Notes: a model not told the origin generated them from the letters alone. Positions 35,119 to 43,695 are shown, numbered from the stretch's first letter. The stretch is DNA of 64,000 nt from Streptomyces fumigatiscleroticus (GCF_014647975.1 NZ_BMQF01000008.1:124001-188000); one strand, 5' to 3'. Made by a program: numbers and translations.

Positions 35119-35187
35119 CGGCCACCAACCCGTCGGCCACCAGCCCGTCGGCCACCAGCCCGTCGGCCACCAGCCCGTCGGCCACCG
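35119..35187. repeat. 15-bp tandem repeat (gtcggccaccagccc)
   Basis: Four and a half head-to-tail copies of a 15-bp unit with one early substitution, lying between the LLM operon and the terminator of the arabinofuranosidase-like gene. Encodes Gly-His-Gln-Pro-Val or Arg-Arg-Ala-Gly-Gly style pentads but no gene. Confidence 0.85.
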
Positions 35188-35188
35188 C

Positions 35189-35222
35189 ACTTCCCGGCCG
35201 GCAGGAACGCCGGCCGGGAAGT
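35189..35222 (-). terminator. Terminator of the arabinofuranosidase-like gene
   Basis: Perfect 14-bp inverted repeat (acttcccggccggc / gccggccgggaagt) with a 6-nt loop, 18 bases beyond the stop codon on the minus strand. Confidence 0.9.
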
Positions 35223-35239
35223 GGCGTCGGCCGGCCCGC

Positions 35240-37327
35240 TCAGGCGGTGCGGCAGACGGTGCCGTTGAGGGTGAAGGTGGTGGGAGCGGGGTTCGCGCCG
35301 TCGTTGGCGCCGACGAATCCGAAGGTGGCCGTCGAGCCGCCGTCGGGTGCCAGGACCCCGTTCTGGCCGTTGTCGGTGGCGTGGACCCGCCGTCCGTCGC
35401 TGGTGACCTGCGCGTTCCAGAAGCTCTGGACCGACTGGCCGGTGGAGGGCCAGCCGAAGTCGAGGCTCCATCCGTTGATCGGGGTGTCGGCTAGGTTGGA
35501 GACGGTCACCGAGGCGACGAAGCCGCTGCTCCAGCTGGTGTCCACGTGGTAGGTCACCAGGCAGGTGCTGTCCCGTGGTGAGGTCGTGGTGAAGGTCAGC
35601 GGTGCGGAGGGCCGGGACAGCCGGCCGTCGGCGTCCCGGGCGACGACGTTGACGCTGTGCTCGGACCCGGGGGGCAGGTTGTGCAGGGTCACCGAGGTGG
35701 AGGTCGAGTCGGCCAGCAGCTGGGCGTTGGCGCCGAGCCGCTCGTAGATCTCGTACCGCACCGGTGTGCCGCGGGTGGAGGCGGACCAGGTCAGGGTGGC
35801 CGTGGAGCTGTCCACCGCGGTGAGTTTCGGGGCGCCCGGCGCGCCGACGGCCGCTTCGCCGGTGCGCGGGGAGACGGTGACGGTGGTGATCGAGTAGGGC
35901 GGCAGGACCTGGGAGCCGTCCGCGGGCGCGGGGACTTGTGTGACGTCCTGGTCGCCGCGGGCGTACCGGTGGACGACCGGTGCGGTGGAGCCCGGGGTGT
36001 AGCCGGCGTAGCCGATGTCCACCGGGTAGGAGTGGTCGGGGTCCTTGTTGATCAGCATGACGCTCAGATCGCCGTCGGCCTGGTGCACGGCGTGGACGGA
36101 GACCTGGTCGCTGTCGGACGCGGCGGCCACCATCGTGTCGCCCGGACCGCCGAGCGCGGTGAGGGACTTGATGCCGTAGTAGGGGTGGAACGGCGTGTTG
36201 ACCGCCGGCTGGCAGACCTCCCCGACGCAGCCGCCGCTGGAGAGCAGACCGAAGTCGTTGAAGTCGGTCTCGCCGTCCACTTGGCTCACCTGGGTCGGCC
36301 CGTTGTGGGTGTTCCACCAGTCGACGTTGAAGACGCCGTTCTCCAGGGCCGTCATATAGGCGTCCGCGGCGAAGAGGCCGCCGGGCCGGCTGTTCATCTG
36401 GACGTTGGTGTTGATCTCGGTCAGCGCGATGCCGATGTCGGCGGAGCGCTCCCCGGCGTAGCGGTCGATCTGCCGGCGGACCTCGCGCAGTTGCCCCGGC
36501 ATGCGGGCGACCCGGTCCAGGGCCTCGTCCGCGGTGGCGCCGCCGGGGTAGGAGTGCACGACGGTGAAGTCGATCGCGCCGGCGACCTCGGACAGCACGG
36601 TGTGGTTCCAGTCGGCGGAGTCGCCGGTGCCGGTGATGCCGTCGGGCCAGTCCCCCGGGGTGGTCAGAACGGCGCCGATCTTGATGGTCGGGTCGACCGC
36701 CTTCATCGCCTTCGCGTAGGCGAGGACGTTGCGCGCGTACTCCCGCGGGCTCTTGTCCGGGTGGTCGTCGGCCTCCCAGCCGCTTCCGTAGTGGCCGTTG
36801 CCGTAGATCTCGTTGCCGATCTCCCAGTACTTGGCGCCGTAGTCGCGGGTGACGTTGGCGTAGCGGACCCAGTCCGCGGCCTCTTCCGGGGTGCCGGTGC
36901 CGTAGTTGGCGATGATCAGTGGCTGCGAGCCGGTGGCCCGTACCGTGCCCATGAACGTGTCGAACTCGGTGTTCGGCGCGACGTAACCGCCGGGGGCGGT
37001 GTGGTCCTTCCAGTGGTAGATGTCGCCGTAGGAGCCGCCGGGATAGCGCATCATCCCGATTCCGGCGTCGTCCAGCAGGGTCGCGACCTCGGGATCGTTC
37101 ATGTGCGAGTCCCAGATCGCGTGGTTGACCCCGAAGGCCGCCTGGTCGATCGTTCCGAGCCCCAGCGTGGCGTTCACCGAGACCTTGACGGCCGGCTCCT
37201 CGGCCGGATCGGCCGCGGCCGGTGTCTGGGCGGTCACCGCTGTGGCCATGGCCGCGGCGCAGGCGAGCGCGGCGGCCAGGGTCCGGGCGGGTCTGGACCG
37301 GCCGGGCGGACGGTGTGCGAGCAGCAT
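35240..37327 (-). CDS. Secreted alpha-L-arabinofuranosidase-like hydrolase with FnIII and CBM2
   Basis: 695-residue exported protein. After a signal peptide (about 1-38) comes a clan GH-A barrel resembling GH51-type arabinofuranosidases: acid/base Glu in KYWEIGNEIYGNG and candidate nucleophile Glu in IGIALTEINTNVQ. A beta-sandwich follows, then one fibronectin-III domain (APKLTAVDSSTATLTWSAST onward) and a C-terminal CBM2 (CLVTYHVDTSWSSGFVASVT with conserved Trp residues and terminal Cys). CBM2 targets cellulose or xylan. ATG 37327 is chosen because aaggga lies seven bases upstream. The divergent region holds a CebR box. Endoglucanase activity is an alternative. Confidence 0.87.
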   Translation of the reverse strand: MLLAHRPPGRSRPARTLAAALACAAAMATAVTAQTPAAADPAEEPAVKVSVNATLGLGTIDQAAFGVNHAIWDSHMNDPEVATLLDDAGIGMMRYPGGSYGDIYHWKDHTAPGGYVAPNTEFDTFMGTVRATGSQPLIIANYGTGTPEEAADWVRYANVTRDYGAKYWEIGNEIYGNGHYGSGWEADDHPDKSPREYARNVLAYAKAMKAVDPTIKIGAVLTTPGDWPDGITGTGDSADWNHTVLSEVAGAIDFTVVHSYPGGATADEALDRVARMPGQLREVRRQIDRYAGERSADIGIALTEINTNVQMNSRPGGLFAADAYMTALENGVFNVDWWNTHNGPTQVSQVDGETDFNDFGLLSSGGCVGEVCQPAVNTPFHPYYGIKSLTALGGPGDTMVAAASDSDQVSVHAVHQADGDLSVMLINKDPDHSYPVDIGYAGYTPGSTAPVVHRYARGDQDVTQVPAPADGSQVLPPYSITTVTVSPRTGEAAVGAPGAPKLTAVDSSTATLTWSASTRGTPVRYEIYERLGANAQLLADSTSTSVTLHNLPPGSEHSVNVVARDADGRLSRPSAPLTFTTTSPRDSTCLVTYHVDTSWSSGFVASVTVSNLADTPINGWSLDFGWPSTGQSVQSFWNAQVTSDGRRVHATDNGQNGVLAPDGGSTATFGFVGANDGANPAPTTFTLNGTVCRTA

Positions 37328-37384
37328 CAGCGTGTCCCTTCTGCGGATGAGCATGATTTCCGGTCACCGCCACGGCCACGGCCA

Positions 37385-37450
37385 CGATCACAGAACACAG
37401 CCACAGCCAAGCCACAGCCACAGCCACAGCCACAGCCACAGCCACGGTCA
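37385..37450. repeat. 6-bp tandem repeat (ccacag) in the divergent promoter region
   Basis: About nine copies of ccacag/ccacgg, with one interruption, between the arabinofuranosidase-like start and the CebR box, in the untranslated leader or promoter of that gene. Confidence 0.8.
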
Positions 37451-37523
37451 TGGTCACGAAAGAGCCCATCGCCTGGCGGCGAACCCCCGGTGTACGGCCA
37501 CGCGCTCCTCGGCGCAGGTTCAC

Positions 37524-37537
37524 TGGGAGCGCTCCCA
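37524..37537. promoter_or_regulatory. CebR operator (perfect 14-bp palindrome)
   Basis: TGGGAGCGCTCCCA, the consensus box of the LacI-family cellobiose/cellotriose sensor CebR of Streptomyces. It lies in the 406-bp divergent region, 197 bp from one start and 197 bp from the other. The cebR gene is not in this window. Confidence 0.9.
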
Positions 37538-37648
37538 CGATGATGAGGAGTCGACATGCTCAGGTCAATGGCCGTGCGCGGCCGTTCTCACTCAGCAAGT
37601 GCTTTCCATCTCCTCATGAGATCCCGCAGAGAACTCAACATCGTTTGT

Positions 37649-37664
37649 GCGAAAGCCCTTTCGC
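37649..37664. promoter_or_regulatory. Inverted repeat upstream of the rhamnogalacturonan lyase gene
   Basis: gcgaaag-cc-ctttcgc, perfect 7-bp arms, 70 bases before the lyase start codon. It resembles but is not identical in spacing to the CGAAA-N-TTTCG boxes of the xylan genes at 49960 and 51289, so a related LacI/ROK-type regulator could bind. Confidence 0.55.
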
Positions 37665-37733
37665 GAACTCGCTTCGACTGTCACTCTGCAAGACACCCGC
37701 ACCTCCCCCCGCACGCTCCCCAGGAGGCACCCC

Positions 37734-39410
37734 GTGTCCGGATCCGTGAACAGACCGGTCCGACGCCGTACCTTCGTGCTCGCCACCGCGGCCGCCGGCT
37801 CCGCCACCCTGGCCGGCCCGCTGGCCCCCCGGGCCGACGCGGCGGGCTTCGGGTACACCGACGACGGCTCCAACTACGTGATCAACACCGGCGCGAACCT
37901 CGTCTTCAAGGTCAGCAAGACCAACGGCGACCTGACCTCGCTGGTCTACCGCGGCACGGAGTACCAGGGCTACGGCGGCAAGAACTCGCACATCGAGTCC
38001 GGCCTCGGCACCTCCACCGTGACGATCTCGCAGTCCGGCACCACCATCCTGGTCTCCGTCGCCTACGGGACGCTCAAGCACTACTACGCGGCCCGCAGCG
38101 GCGAGAACAACGTGTACATGTGGACCAACAAGGCCGATACGTCGGTCTCGGCGACCCGGTACATCCTCCGTGTCAAGGCCGGCCTGTTCCTCAACGACGA
38201 GCCGGACTCGTACACCTACGCGCCCACCACCATCGAGGCCTCCGACGTCTTCGCGAAGTCCGACGGCCAGACGCGTTCCAAGCACTATGCGAAGCTGCGC
38301 GTCATGGACTACGCCTACATCGGCTGGACCACCGGCAGCGTCGGCCTGTACATCGTCCGCTCCAACCACGAAAAGGCCTCGGGCGGCCCGTTCTACCGCT
38401 CCCTGCTGCGCCACCAGAGCGCCGACGGCGGCGGTCTGTACGAGATCCTGTACTACGGCGAGAACCAGACCGAGTCGGAGCGCTTCGGCCTCCAGGGCCC
38501 GTACGTCATCGCCTTCACGGACGGCGGAGCGCCCTCGTCGTCGCTGTTCCCGGGCACCCTCACCACCTCGTGGGCCGACTCGCTCGGCATCTCGGGGTAT
38601 GTCTCCGCCGGCGGCCGGGGCCGGGTCGCGGGCGTGGGCATCTCGGGGCGCGACACGTCGTACGCGTACACCGTCGGTCTCGCCAACTCCGCGGCGCAGT
38701 ACTGGGGTGCGGCCCGCTCCTCGGACGGCTACTTCTCCATCGCGGGCGTGCTGCCGGGAACGTACACGCTCACCGTCTTCAAGGGCGAACTCGCCGTGTA
38801 CACCGGCTCGGTGACGGTGACCGCGGGCGCCACGACCGCCCTCAACACCATCACCGTCCCGTCCTCGAACGACCCGGCCAACGCGAGCGCGATCTGGCGG
38901 ATCGGCTCCTGGGACGGCACACCCAGCGGGTTCAAGAACGCGGCCCTGATGACCTACGCCCATCCGTCCGACGTGCGCGCCGCCGCCTGGACCGGCAACG
39001 TCGTGATCGGCAGCGGCACCGAGACCTCGGCCTTCCCCTGCTATCTGTGGAAGGACGTCAACAGCGGCATCGTCGTCTACTTCCGGCTGACCGCCGCCCA
39101 GGCCGCCGCCGCGCACACCCTGCGCATCGGCGTGACGACGGCCTACGCCAACGGCCGGCCGCAGGTCGTCGTCAACGACACCTGGACCTCCGCCGTCCCC
39201 TCCCCGCCCACCCAGCCGAGCACCCGGTCGCTGACCGTGGGCTCCTACCGCGGCAACAACCACACGTTCACCTACAGCGTCCCGGCGTCCGCCTGGCTGA
39301 CGGACACCAGCGCCTACAACACGCTGAAGATCTACGTGGCCAGCGGTTCGGGTACGACGTCCTATCTCAGCGCGGGCATGGCGATCGACGCGATCGACCT
39401 GCTGGCCTGA
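37734..39410 (+). CDS. Tat-exported rhamnogalacturonan lyase (PL4-like)
   Basis: 558-residue secreted pectin-degrading lyase that cleaves the rhamnose-galacturonate backbone by beta-elimination. A twin-arginine signal (RRRTFVLATAAAGSATLAG) leads; the N-terminal super-sandwich starts FGYTDDGSNYVINTGANLVF; then YFSIAGVLPGTYTLTVFKGE is the FnIII-like middle domain; the C-terminal CBM-like jelly-roll reads AIWRIGSWDGTPSGFKNA to the end. This three-domain order is that of PL4 enzymes. GTG 37734 is the start: aggagg lies six bases upstream. The CebR box and a CGAAAG inverted repeat lie upstream, so it is probably induced by plant cell-wall sugars. Confidence 0.9.
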   Translation: MSGSVNRPVRRRTFVLATAAAGSATLAGPLAPRADAAGFGYTDDGSNYVINTGANLVFKVSKTNGDLTSLVYRGTEYQGYGGKNSHIESGLGTSTVTISQSGTTILVSVAYGTLKHYYAARSGENNVYMWTNKADTSVSATRYILRVKAGLFLNDEPDSYTYAPTTIEASDVFAKSDGQTRSKHYAKLRVMDYAYIGWTTGSVGLYIVRSNHEKASGGPFYRSLLRHQSADGGGLYEILYYGENQTESERFGLQGPYVIAFTDGGAPSSSLFPGTLTTSWADSLGISGYVSAGGRGRVAGVGISGRDTSYAYTVGLANSAAQYWGAARSSDGYFSIAGVLPGTYTLTVFKGELAVYTGSVTVTAGATTALNTITVPSSNDPANASAIWRIGSWDGTPSGFKNAALMTYAHPSDVRAAAWTGNVVIGSGTETSAFPCYLWKDVNSGIVVYFRLTAAQAAAAHTLRIGVTTAYANGRPQVVVNDTWTSAVPSPPTQPSTRSLTVGSYRGNNHTFTYSVPASAWLTDTSAYNTLKIYVASGSGTTSYLSAGMAIDAIDLLA

Positions 39411-39568
39411 GAGCGCGGTGCACGGCGACGGCTGGCTCCGCGTGTGCCGGAACCGGCCGTGAGCGCCCGGCCCCCCGCTGGTGACGACCGCTCACCGCAC
39501 CGGATGGCAGGCCGGCGGCGTTCGTCTTCCCCTGATACGCCGTAGGGGGTACACGTGCTGTCGCCAGG

Positions 39569-40300
39569 TCAGCCCGGGCTCGGCCACGCGTCCGGACGGG
39601 GTGCCAGCACCGCGGAGACCACCTCGGCGGACGACGCCATGACGTCGGCCACGAAACGCAGGCGCCCGATGCCGAGCCGGCGCAGCGCCCGGCCGTGGTC
39701 GGCGGCGACGACGAGGCAGGCCGCGAGCAGAAGAAGCCGCCACAGGACCAGCACCGGGCGGCGCACGACGCGGGGCAGCTGTGCCAGGGAGGTGTGGAGC
39801 CGCTCGCAGTGGAACGGGACATGGCGCTGCTCGTCGGAGAGGATCCGGCCCGCCACGTCCGAGGTCAGCGAGTCGTCGGCGCCGTCACGCAGGGCGCGGT
39901 AATAACGCAGTGCCACCACTTCCGCGATCATCAGCACCAGCAGTTCCATGCGCAGGCCCATGAGACGCCGCAGCCGTACGAAGACCGTGTCGGTCCAGTG
40001 GCCGGTGAGCGTCGGTACGCCGCCCGTGGCCAGCAGCCGTTCCAGCAGCCGGGCGTGGTTCTGTTCCTCGGCGACGAAGAGCCGGACCGCCTGCGCGTAG
40101 TCGGCGTCGCCGGCCTGGTCCGCCTTGCCGACGAGGTTGGCGCCGTCACCGTCCTCGCCGACCTGGAAGCGCTGAATACTGGCCCACACCGCCGGATGCA
40201 GTGCTGCCCCCCGCTCCCAGTCCGGGTCCCCCTGGGCCTGTCTGCGCTCCCGCTCGTCCTCGAACCGCCGTGTCCACTTGGCGAACCCACCCGCATGCAC
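39569..40300 (-). CDS. Ferritin-like domain protein
   Basis: 243-residue protein with a ferritin-like four-helix bundle. Metal ligands can be placed in RLFVAEEQNHARLLERLLAT (E, ExxH-like) and ILSDEQRHVPFHCERLH (DExxH). A hydrophobic stretch (VLVLWRLLLLAACLVVAAD, about 183-201) suggests membrane attachment or a buried helix. Di-iron oxidation or iron handling is the likely role, substrate unknown. It lies downstream of no gene on its strand; the DUF1152 gene is 109 bp upstream on the same strand and could be co-transcribed. Confidence 0.82.
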   Translation of the reverse strand: MHAGGFAKWTRRFEDERERRQAQGDPDWERGAALHPAVWASIQRFQVGEDGDGANLVGKADQAGDADYAQAVRLFVAEEQNHARLLERLLATGGVPTLTGHWTDTVFVRLRRLMGLRMELLVLMIAEVVALRYYRALRDGADDSLTSDVAGRILSDEQRHVPFHCERLHTSLAQLPRVVRRPVLVLWRLLLLAACLVVAADHGRALRRLGIGRLRFVADVMASSAEVVSAVLAPRPDAWPSPG

Positions 40301-40409
40301 CCCGTCGCTCCTCTCCCCGGCACGGCTGCCGTGGTCCGGAGAGGAACGACGCCGGCGGAGACCGAACCGTTCCGCGGTGACGTCCCGTGCGAGCGCCGCC
40401 GCGCCGGCG

Positions 40410-41378
40410 TCAGTGCGGGAAACGGCGGGGTGGGCGGGTCACCGCGGTCTCACGGAACTCGGCGATCCGGGAGTGCACTTGACGCATCAGGTGGGTGTCC
40501 TCGATCCGGTCCAGGTAGAGGCAGCGGGCCGCCAGGCCCGGGAGGTCGAAGGCGAAGTACAGGGACATCAGCGGGTTCACGAACAACTCGCTGCCCCGAG
40601 TGCGGTCGGTGAACTGGACGTCGCCGAACGCGCCGCGCACCGCTGCCGCGATGGAGCCGTTCACGATGCTGGGGTGCTCCGGAGTGTGCTGCTGGGCGTG
40701 GGCCACCGCGTCGAGGTACAGCGCGCCCTCCCGCGTGGCACGCGATATCGAGAAGGCGCCGAGGTACGCGCCGTCGCGCTCCAGCGCGGCGATGTTCTCC
40801 AGGACCTGCACGTGGTTCACGCCGTGGTAGGCGTCCACACCGAAACCGACCGACACCACGAGCCGGACCGGTACGCCGTCCAGCGCGGCCAGCGCCGCCA
40901 CGCTCGTCAGGTCCTCCTCCGGCGTGCCGAGGCCGGCTTCGTCACCGCGCAGCAGGATGTCCGTACCGCCGTCGACCAGCACCACGGCGTCGATACCGTG
41001 CAGTTCGACCAGGGCTTGGTAGGCGGCGCGCAGCGGGCGCACTCCGGTCCGGGGGAAGGCGTACACGGTGGCCGGGTAGCCGTGGCGACGCAGCCACTGG
41101 GCGAGAGTGCGCTCCGGGAAGTAGCTCTGGTGCAGGGCCGAGTCGGCGGTGACGGCGGCCAGGTCGGGTGCGATCCAGTCGTCGAGGGGAAGTCCGTCGA
41201 GCGCGCTGAAGGACAGGTTCGCGAGATACACCTCCTTGCCCTGGTGCAGAAGGGAGAGTGCCAACGGCAGGCCGGAGTAGATGTCGAAACCGCCGCCCGC
41301 GCCCGCGACGAGGATCCGTTCGGCGTCGGCGAGCCGGGTGAAGAGCGGGTTGGTGTGAAGGGAGAGCATGACGATCAT
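40410..41378 (-). CDS. DUF1152-family protein
   Basis: 322-residue protein with an N-terminal Rossmann-like start (ERILVAGAGGGFDIYSGLPL) and the DUF1152 core DAVVLVDGGTDILLRGDEAG, LGTPEEDLTSVAALAAL. The GAGGGFD loop suggests nucleotide or sugar-phosphate binding. Function unknown. ATG 41378 is chosen; ATG 41369 is three codons later. No strong Shine-Dalgarno. Probably an operon head for the ferritin-like gene downstream. Confidence 0.87.
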   Translation of the reverse strand: MIVMLSLHTNPLFTRLADAERILVAGAGGGFDIYSGLPLALSLLHQGKEVYLANLSFSALDGLPLDDWIAPDLAAVTADSALHQSYFPERTLAQWLRRHGYPATVYAFPRTGVRPLRAAYQALVELHGIDAVVLVDGGTDILLRGDEAGLGTPEEDLTSVAALAALDGVPVRLVVSVGFGVDAYHGVNHVQVLENIAALERDGAYLGAFSISRATREGALYLDAVAHAQQHTPEHPSIVNGSIAAAVRGAFGDVQFTDRTRGSELFVNPLMSLYFAFDLPGLAARCLYLDRIEDTHLMRQVHSRIAEFRETAVTRPPRRFPH

Positions 41379-41555
41379 TGTCCGGAGACCGGCCGCCGCG
41401 CGCTGTCGAATACCGCCGCGGGCGGCCTTCTTCCCGCCGGACACAGGAGTTCTTCGAGGGGCTGGGCTCGTGGAGCCGATCGGCCGGCACGGCGGCCTCG
41501 GCCGCAAGCCGTGACCCACGGCCCCGGCCGCGACCGCCCGCGCTCTTGTCCTTTG

Positions 41556-41595
41556 GCCCCGGCCGGGCGGCAGCGACCGCTGCCCGGCCGGGGGC
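41556..41595. terminator. Hairpin in the 41379-41685 gap
   Basis: gccccggccgggc / gcccggccgggggc, about 13-bp arms with one bulge, 13-nt loop. It lies past the end of the small minus-strand gene at 41686 and likely terminates it. I see no gene in the rest of 41379-41685. Confidence 0.55.
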
Positions 41596-41685
41596 TTCAG
41601 TGAGTGCTGACGGTGCGTTCGCGCCGGGACGGAGCAGTCGCCACGCGCGATCACCGGTGTCGGTTTCGGCTCGGCGTGCGTGGGC

Positions 41686-41934
41686 TCACTGCCGACCGGT
41701 GACCCGGCGGTCGAGATATTCGATCAGCGCCGTCTCCTTCCGCAGCAGCCGGTCGCGTTCGTCCGCGGGCAAGGAGGCGAGGGCGTCGTCCAGTACGTGG
41801 TTCCGGGGGACGTGCGCCATCGTTCCGGTACAGACATGGCACTGCGAGCACCATGCCAGGCCCGGGCAGCGCTCGAACATCGCGGACTCGGGCGGGTAGA
41901 AGCGGACGTTGCAGGACGGATCGCTGTCAGGCAT
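41686..41934 (-). CDS. Small Cys-containing protein
   Basis: 82-residue protein: MPDSDPSCNVRFYPPESAMF then ERCPGLAWCSQCHVCTGTMA, followed by a helical C-terminus (DDALASLPADERDRLLRKET). Five cysteines, three as CxxCxxC, could bind zinc or a cluster. Similar short proteins of unknown function occur in Streptomyces, in my recollection with a conserved VRFYxPESAMFERCPGLAWC block. ATG 41934 is used; a longer in-frame extension is not supported. Function unknown. Confidence 0.65.
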   Translation of the reverse strand: MPDSDPSCNVRFYPPESAMFERCPGLAWCSQCHVCTGTMAHVPRNHVLDDALASLPADERDRLLRKETALIEYLDRRVTGRQ

Positions 41935-41984
41935 CTGCCGCGGACACGCCGGCCGCCCCGCCCGACCGCCTCGTGGCACCTCGG

Positions 41985-42074
41985 TGGAATACGCCAGTCC
42001 GACTCGCGTACCAGCTCCAGTTCCTTGGGACCGGTGGGACGCCACAGGCTCGTCGTTGCTTGCCGGTTGGTCAC
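41985..42074 (-). pseudogene. N-terminal remnant of a hypothetical protein
   Basis: Starting at GTG 42074 a minus-strand frame reads VTNRQATTSLWRPTGPKELE and LVRESDWRIPPR. The LWRPTGPxELxLVxxSxWRxxPPR start is familiar from a widespread Streptomyces hypothetical-protein family of about 150-300 residues, but coding ends after ~30 codons and the remainder is absent. The rest of 41935-42172 is empty. Confidence 0.5.
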
Positions 42075-42172
42075 GGAACCGCTCCTGGACGAGGCAGCCG
42101 CCGGTGCGGCTGACCGGAAGCCCGACGGTATCGGGGCTCGAGTCCGGCGGCCGGCGAGTTTCGGTCTCCGCG

Positions 42173-42676
42173 CTACCCGGCGGTCCGCGAAGACCGGTCC
42201 TGACGCTGACAGGCCGCCGCGATCCGGTCCCGGAACGGACGGCGGCGCAACGCCTCCGCCACCTCCGTCAGCAGCTGTCCCAGCGGCAGCGAGAGCTCCG
42301 CGTCCAGCTCTGCCATCGCCGAGTTCGTCGCATGCCACTCCGCCTCGATCCGCGGCAGCAGGGAGCGGGCCTTCGGCGTGAGCTCGACCAGGCGGCGGCG
42401 TGCGTCTCGCGGGTCAGGAGTGTGGGTGACCAGGCCCGCGCGGGCCATCTGGGCCGCCGTCTGACTCGCGGCCGAGTGCGTGACCCCCACCGCGGAAGCC
42501 AGGTCGCGCACCGAGAGCGGGCCTGCCGCCAGGAGTGCCCGTACGACCGGGGAGAAACGGGGCCGGTATTCGGCGAGACCCTGCTCCTCGTAGACCTTGG
42601 CCACGTCCTGGTCGAGGAGTTCGAGGACATGGCGGAGCAGGGTGCCGACGGCGACGGGATCCGGCTGATTCTTCAC
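42173..42676 (-). CDS. MarR-family regulator
   Basis: 167-residue winged-helix repressor. The recognition region reads SVRDLASAVGVTHSAASQTA then AQMARAGLVTHTPDPRDARR with the wing RRLVELTPKARSLLP. GTG 42676 is the start: TAGATT ends six bases before it and there is no Shine-Dalgarno, giving a leaderless transcript. A near-perfect 22-bp palindrome at 42683-42704 overlaps that -10, so it should repress itself and the divergent iminopeptidase gene 48 bp away. Confidence 0.92.
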   Translation of the reverse strand: MKNQPDPVAVGTLLRHVLELLDQDVAKVYEEQGLAEYRPRFSPVVRALLAAGPLSVRDLASAVGVTHSAASQTAAQMARAGLVTHTPDPRDARRRLVELTPKARSLLPRIEAEWHATNSAMAELDAELSLPLGQLLTEVAEALRRRPFRDRIAAACQRQDRSSRTAG

Positions 42677-42682
42677 CCTGCT

Positions 42683-42704
42683 AATCTAACAGCGCTGTCA
42701 GATT
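42683..42704. promoter_or_regulatory. MarR operator between regulator and iminopeptidase gene
   Basis: 22-bp palindrome with one mismatched pair, arms aatct(a/g)acagc / gctgt(c/t)agatt. It overlaps the regulator's -10 element (TAGATT, 42688-42683 on the minus strand) and lies 20 bases before the divergent start codon. Confidence 0.85.
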
Positions 42705-42723
42705 CGAGGAGGGCGCGTCTCGC

Positions 42724-43695
42724 ATGGCTGAGCTCCATCCCCCGATCGAGCCGTACGCACACGGCACGCTCGATGTCGGTGACGGCAACCACGTGTACTG
42801 GGAGACCTGCGGGAACCCCAGGGGCAAACCCGCCCTCGTCCTGCATGGCGGGCCGGGTTCCGGCGCGGGACCGTACTGGCGCCGGTTGTTCGACCCCGCG
42901 GCGTACCGCGTCGTCCTCCTCGACCAGCGCGGGTGCGGGCGCAGCACGCCCGACGCCGCCGATCCGCGGACCTCGCTCGCGGCCAACACCACGCCGCATC
43001 TGATCGCCGATATCGAGCTGCTGCGGAGGCACCTCGGCATCCGGACATGGCTGGTCATCGGCGGCTCCTGGGGCACGACCCTCGCGCTGGCATACGCCGA
43101 GCAGCACCCGGAACGCGTGTCCGAGCTGGTGCTCTTCAGCGTCACCAACACCACTCGCCGGGAAGTGGAGTGGGTGACCCGGGACATGGGGCGCATCTTC
43201 CCCGAGGAGTGGGCCAGGTTCCGTGACACCGTGCCGGAGCCGGAGCGTGACGGCAGCCTGGTGGACGCCTACGCCCGCATGCTCGCCGACCCCGATCCGG
43301 AGACACGGGACCGGGCGGCGCGGGAGTGGTGCCGGTGGGAGGACGTGCACGTGTCCACCCACCGTGGGCACACACCCGATCCCCGTTACGAGGACCCCCG
43401 CTTCCGGCTGCGTTTCGCCCGCCTCGTCACCCACTACTGGCGGCACGCCGGGTTCCTGGAGGACGGAGCACTGCTGCGCGATGCCGGGAGACTCGCGGGC
43501 ATCCCCGGCGTGATGGTCCACGGGCGGCTGGACATCAGCGGGCCGCCGGACATCGCATGGCGGCTGGCACAGGTGTGGCCGGATGCGGAGCTGATGCTGA
43601 TCAGCGAGGAGGGACACGGGCTGTCGGGAGATGCCACGACGGAAGCCGTGCTGGCGGCCACGGACCGGTTCCGGCCGGCCCAGCCCGGGAGATGA
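42724..43695 (+). CDS. pip: Prolyl aminopeptidase (proline iminopeptidase)
   Basis: 323-residue alpha/beta-hydrolase of the S33 family that removes N-terminal proline. The oxyanion block HGGPG is at 41-45, LLDQRGCGRSTP is the family signature, and the nucleophile is Ser115 in IGGSWGTTLALAYA. Asp in MVHGRLDISGP and His in EEGHGLSG complete the triad. gaggagg precedes ATG by ten bases. It is divergent from the MarR gene and under the shared palindrome, so it is probably induced by the regulator's ligand. Confidence 0.94.
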   Translation: MAELHPPIEPYAHGTLDVGDGNHVYWETCGNPRGKPALVLHGGPGSGAGPYWRRLFDPAAYRVVLLDQRGCGRSTPDAADPRTSLAANTTPHLIADIELLRRHLGIRTWLVIGGSWGTTLALAYAEQHPERVSELVLFSVTNTTRREVEWVTRDMGRIFPEEWARFRDTVPEPERDGSLVDAYARMLADPDPETRDRAAREWCRWEDVHVSTHRGHTPDPRYEDPRFRLRFARLVTHYWRHAGFLEDGALLRDAGRLAGIPGVMVHGRLDISGPPDIAWRLAQVWPDAELMLISEEGHGLSGDATTEAVLAATDRFRPAQPGR

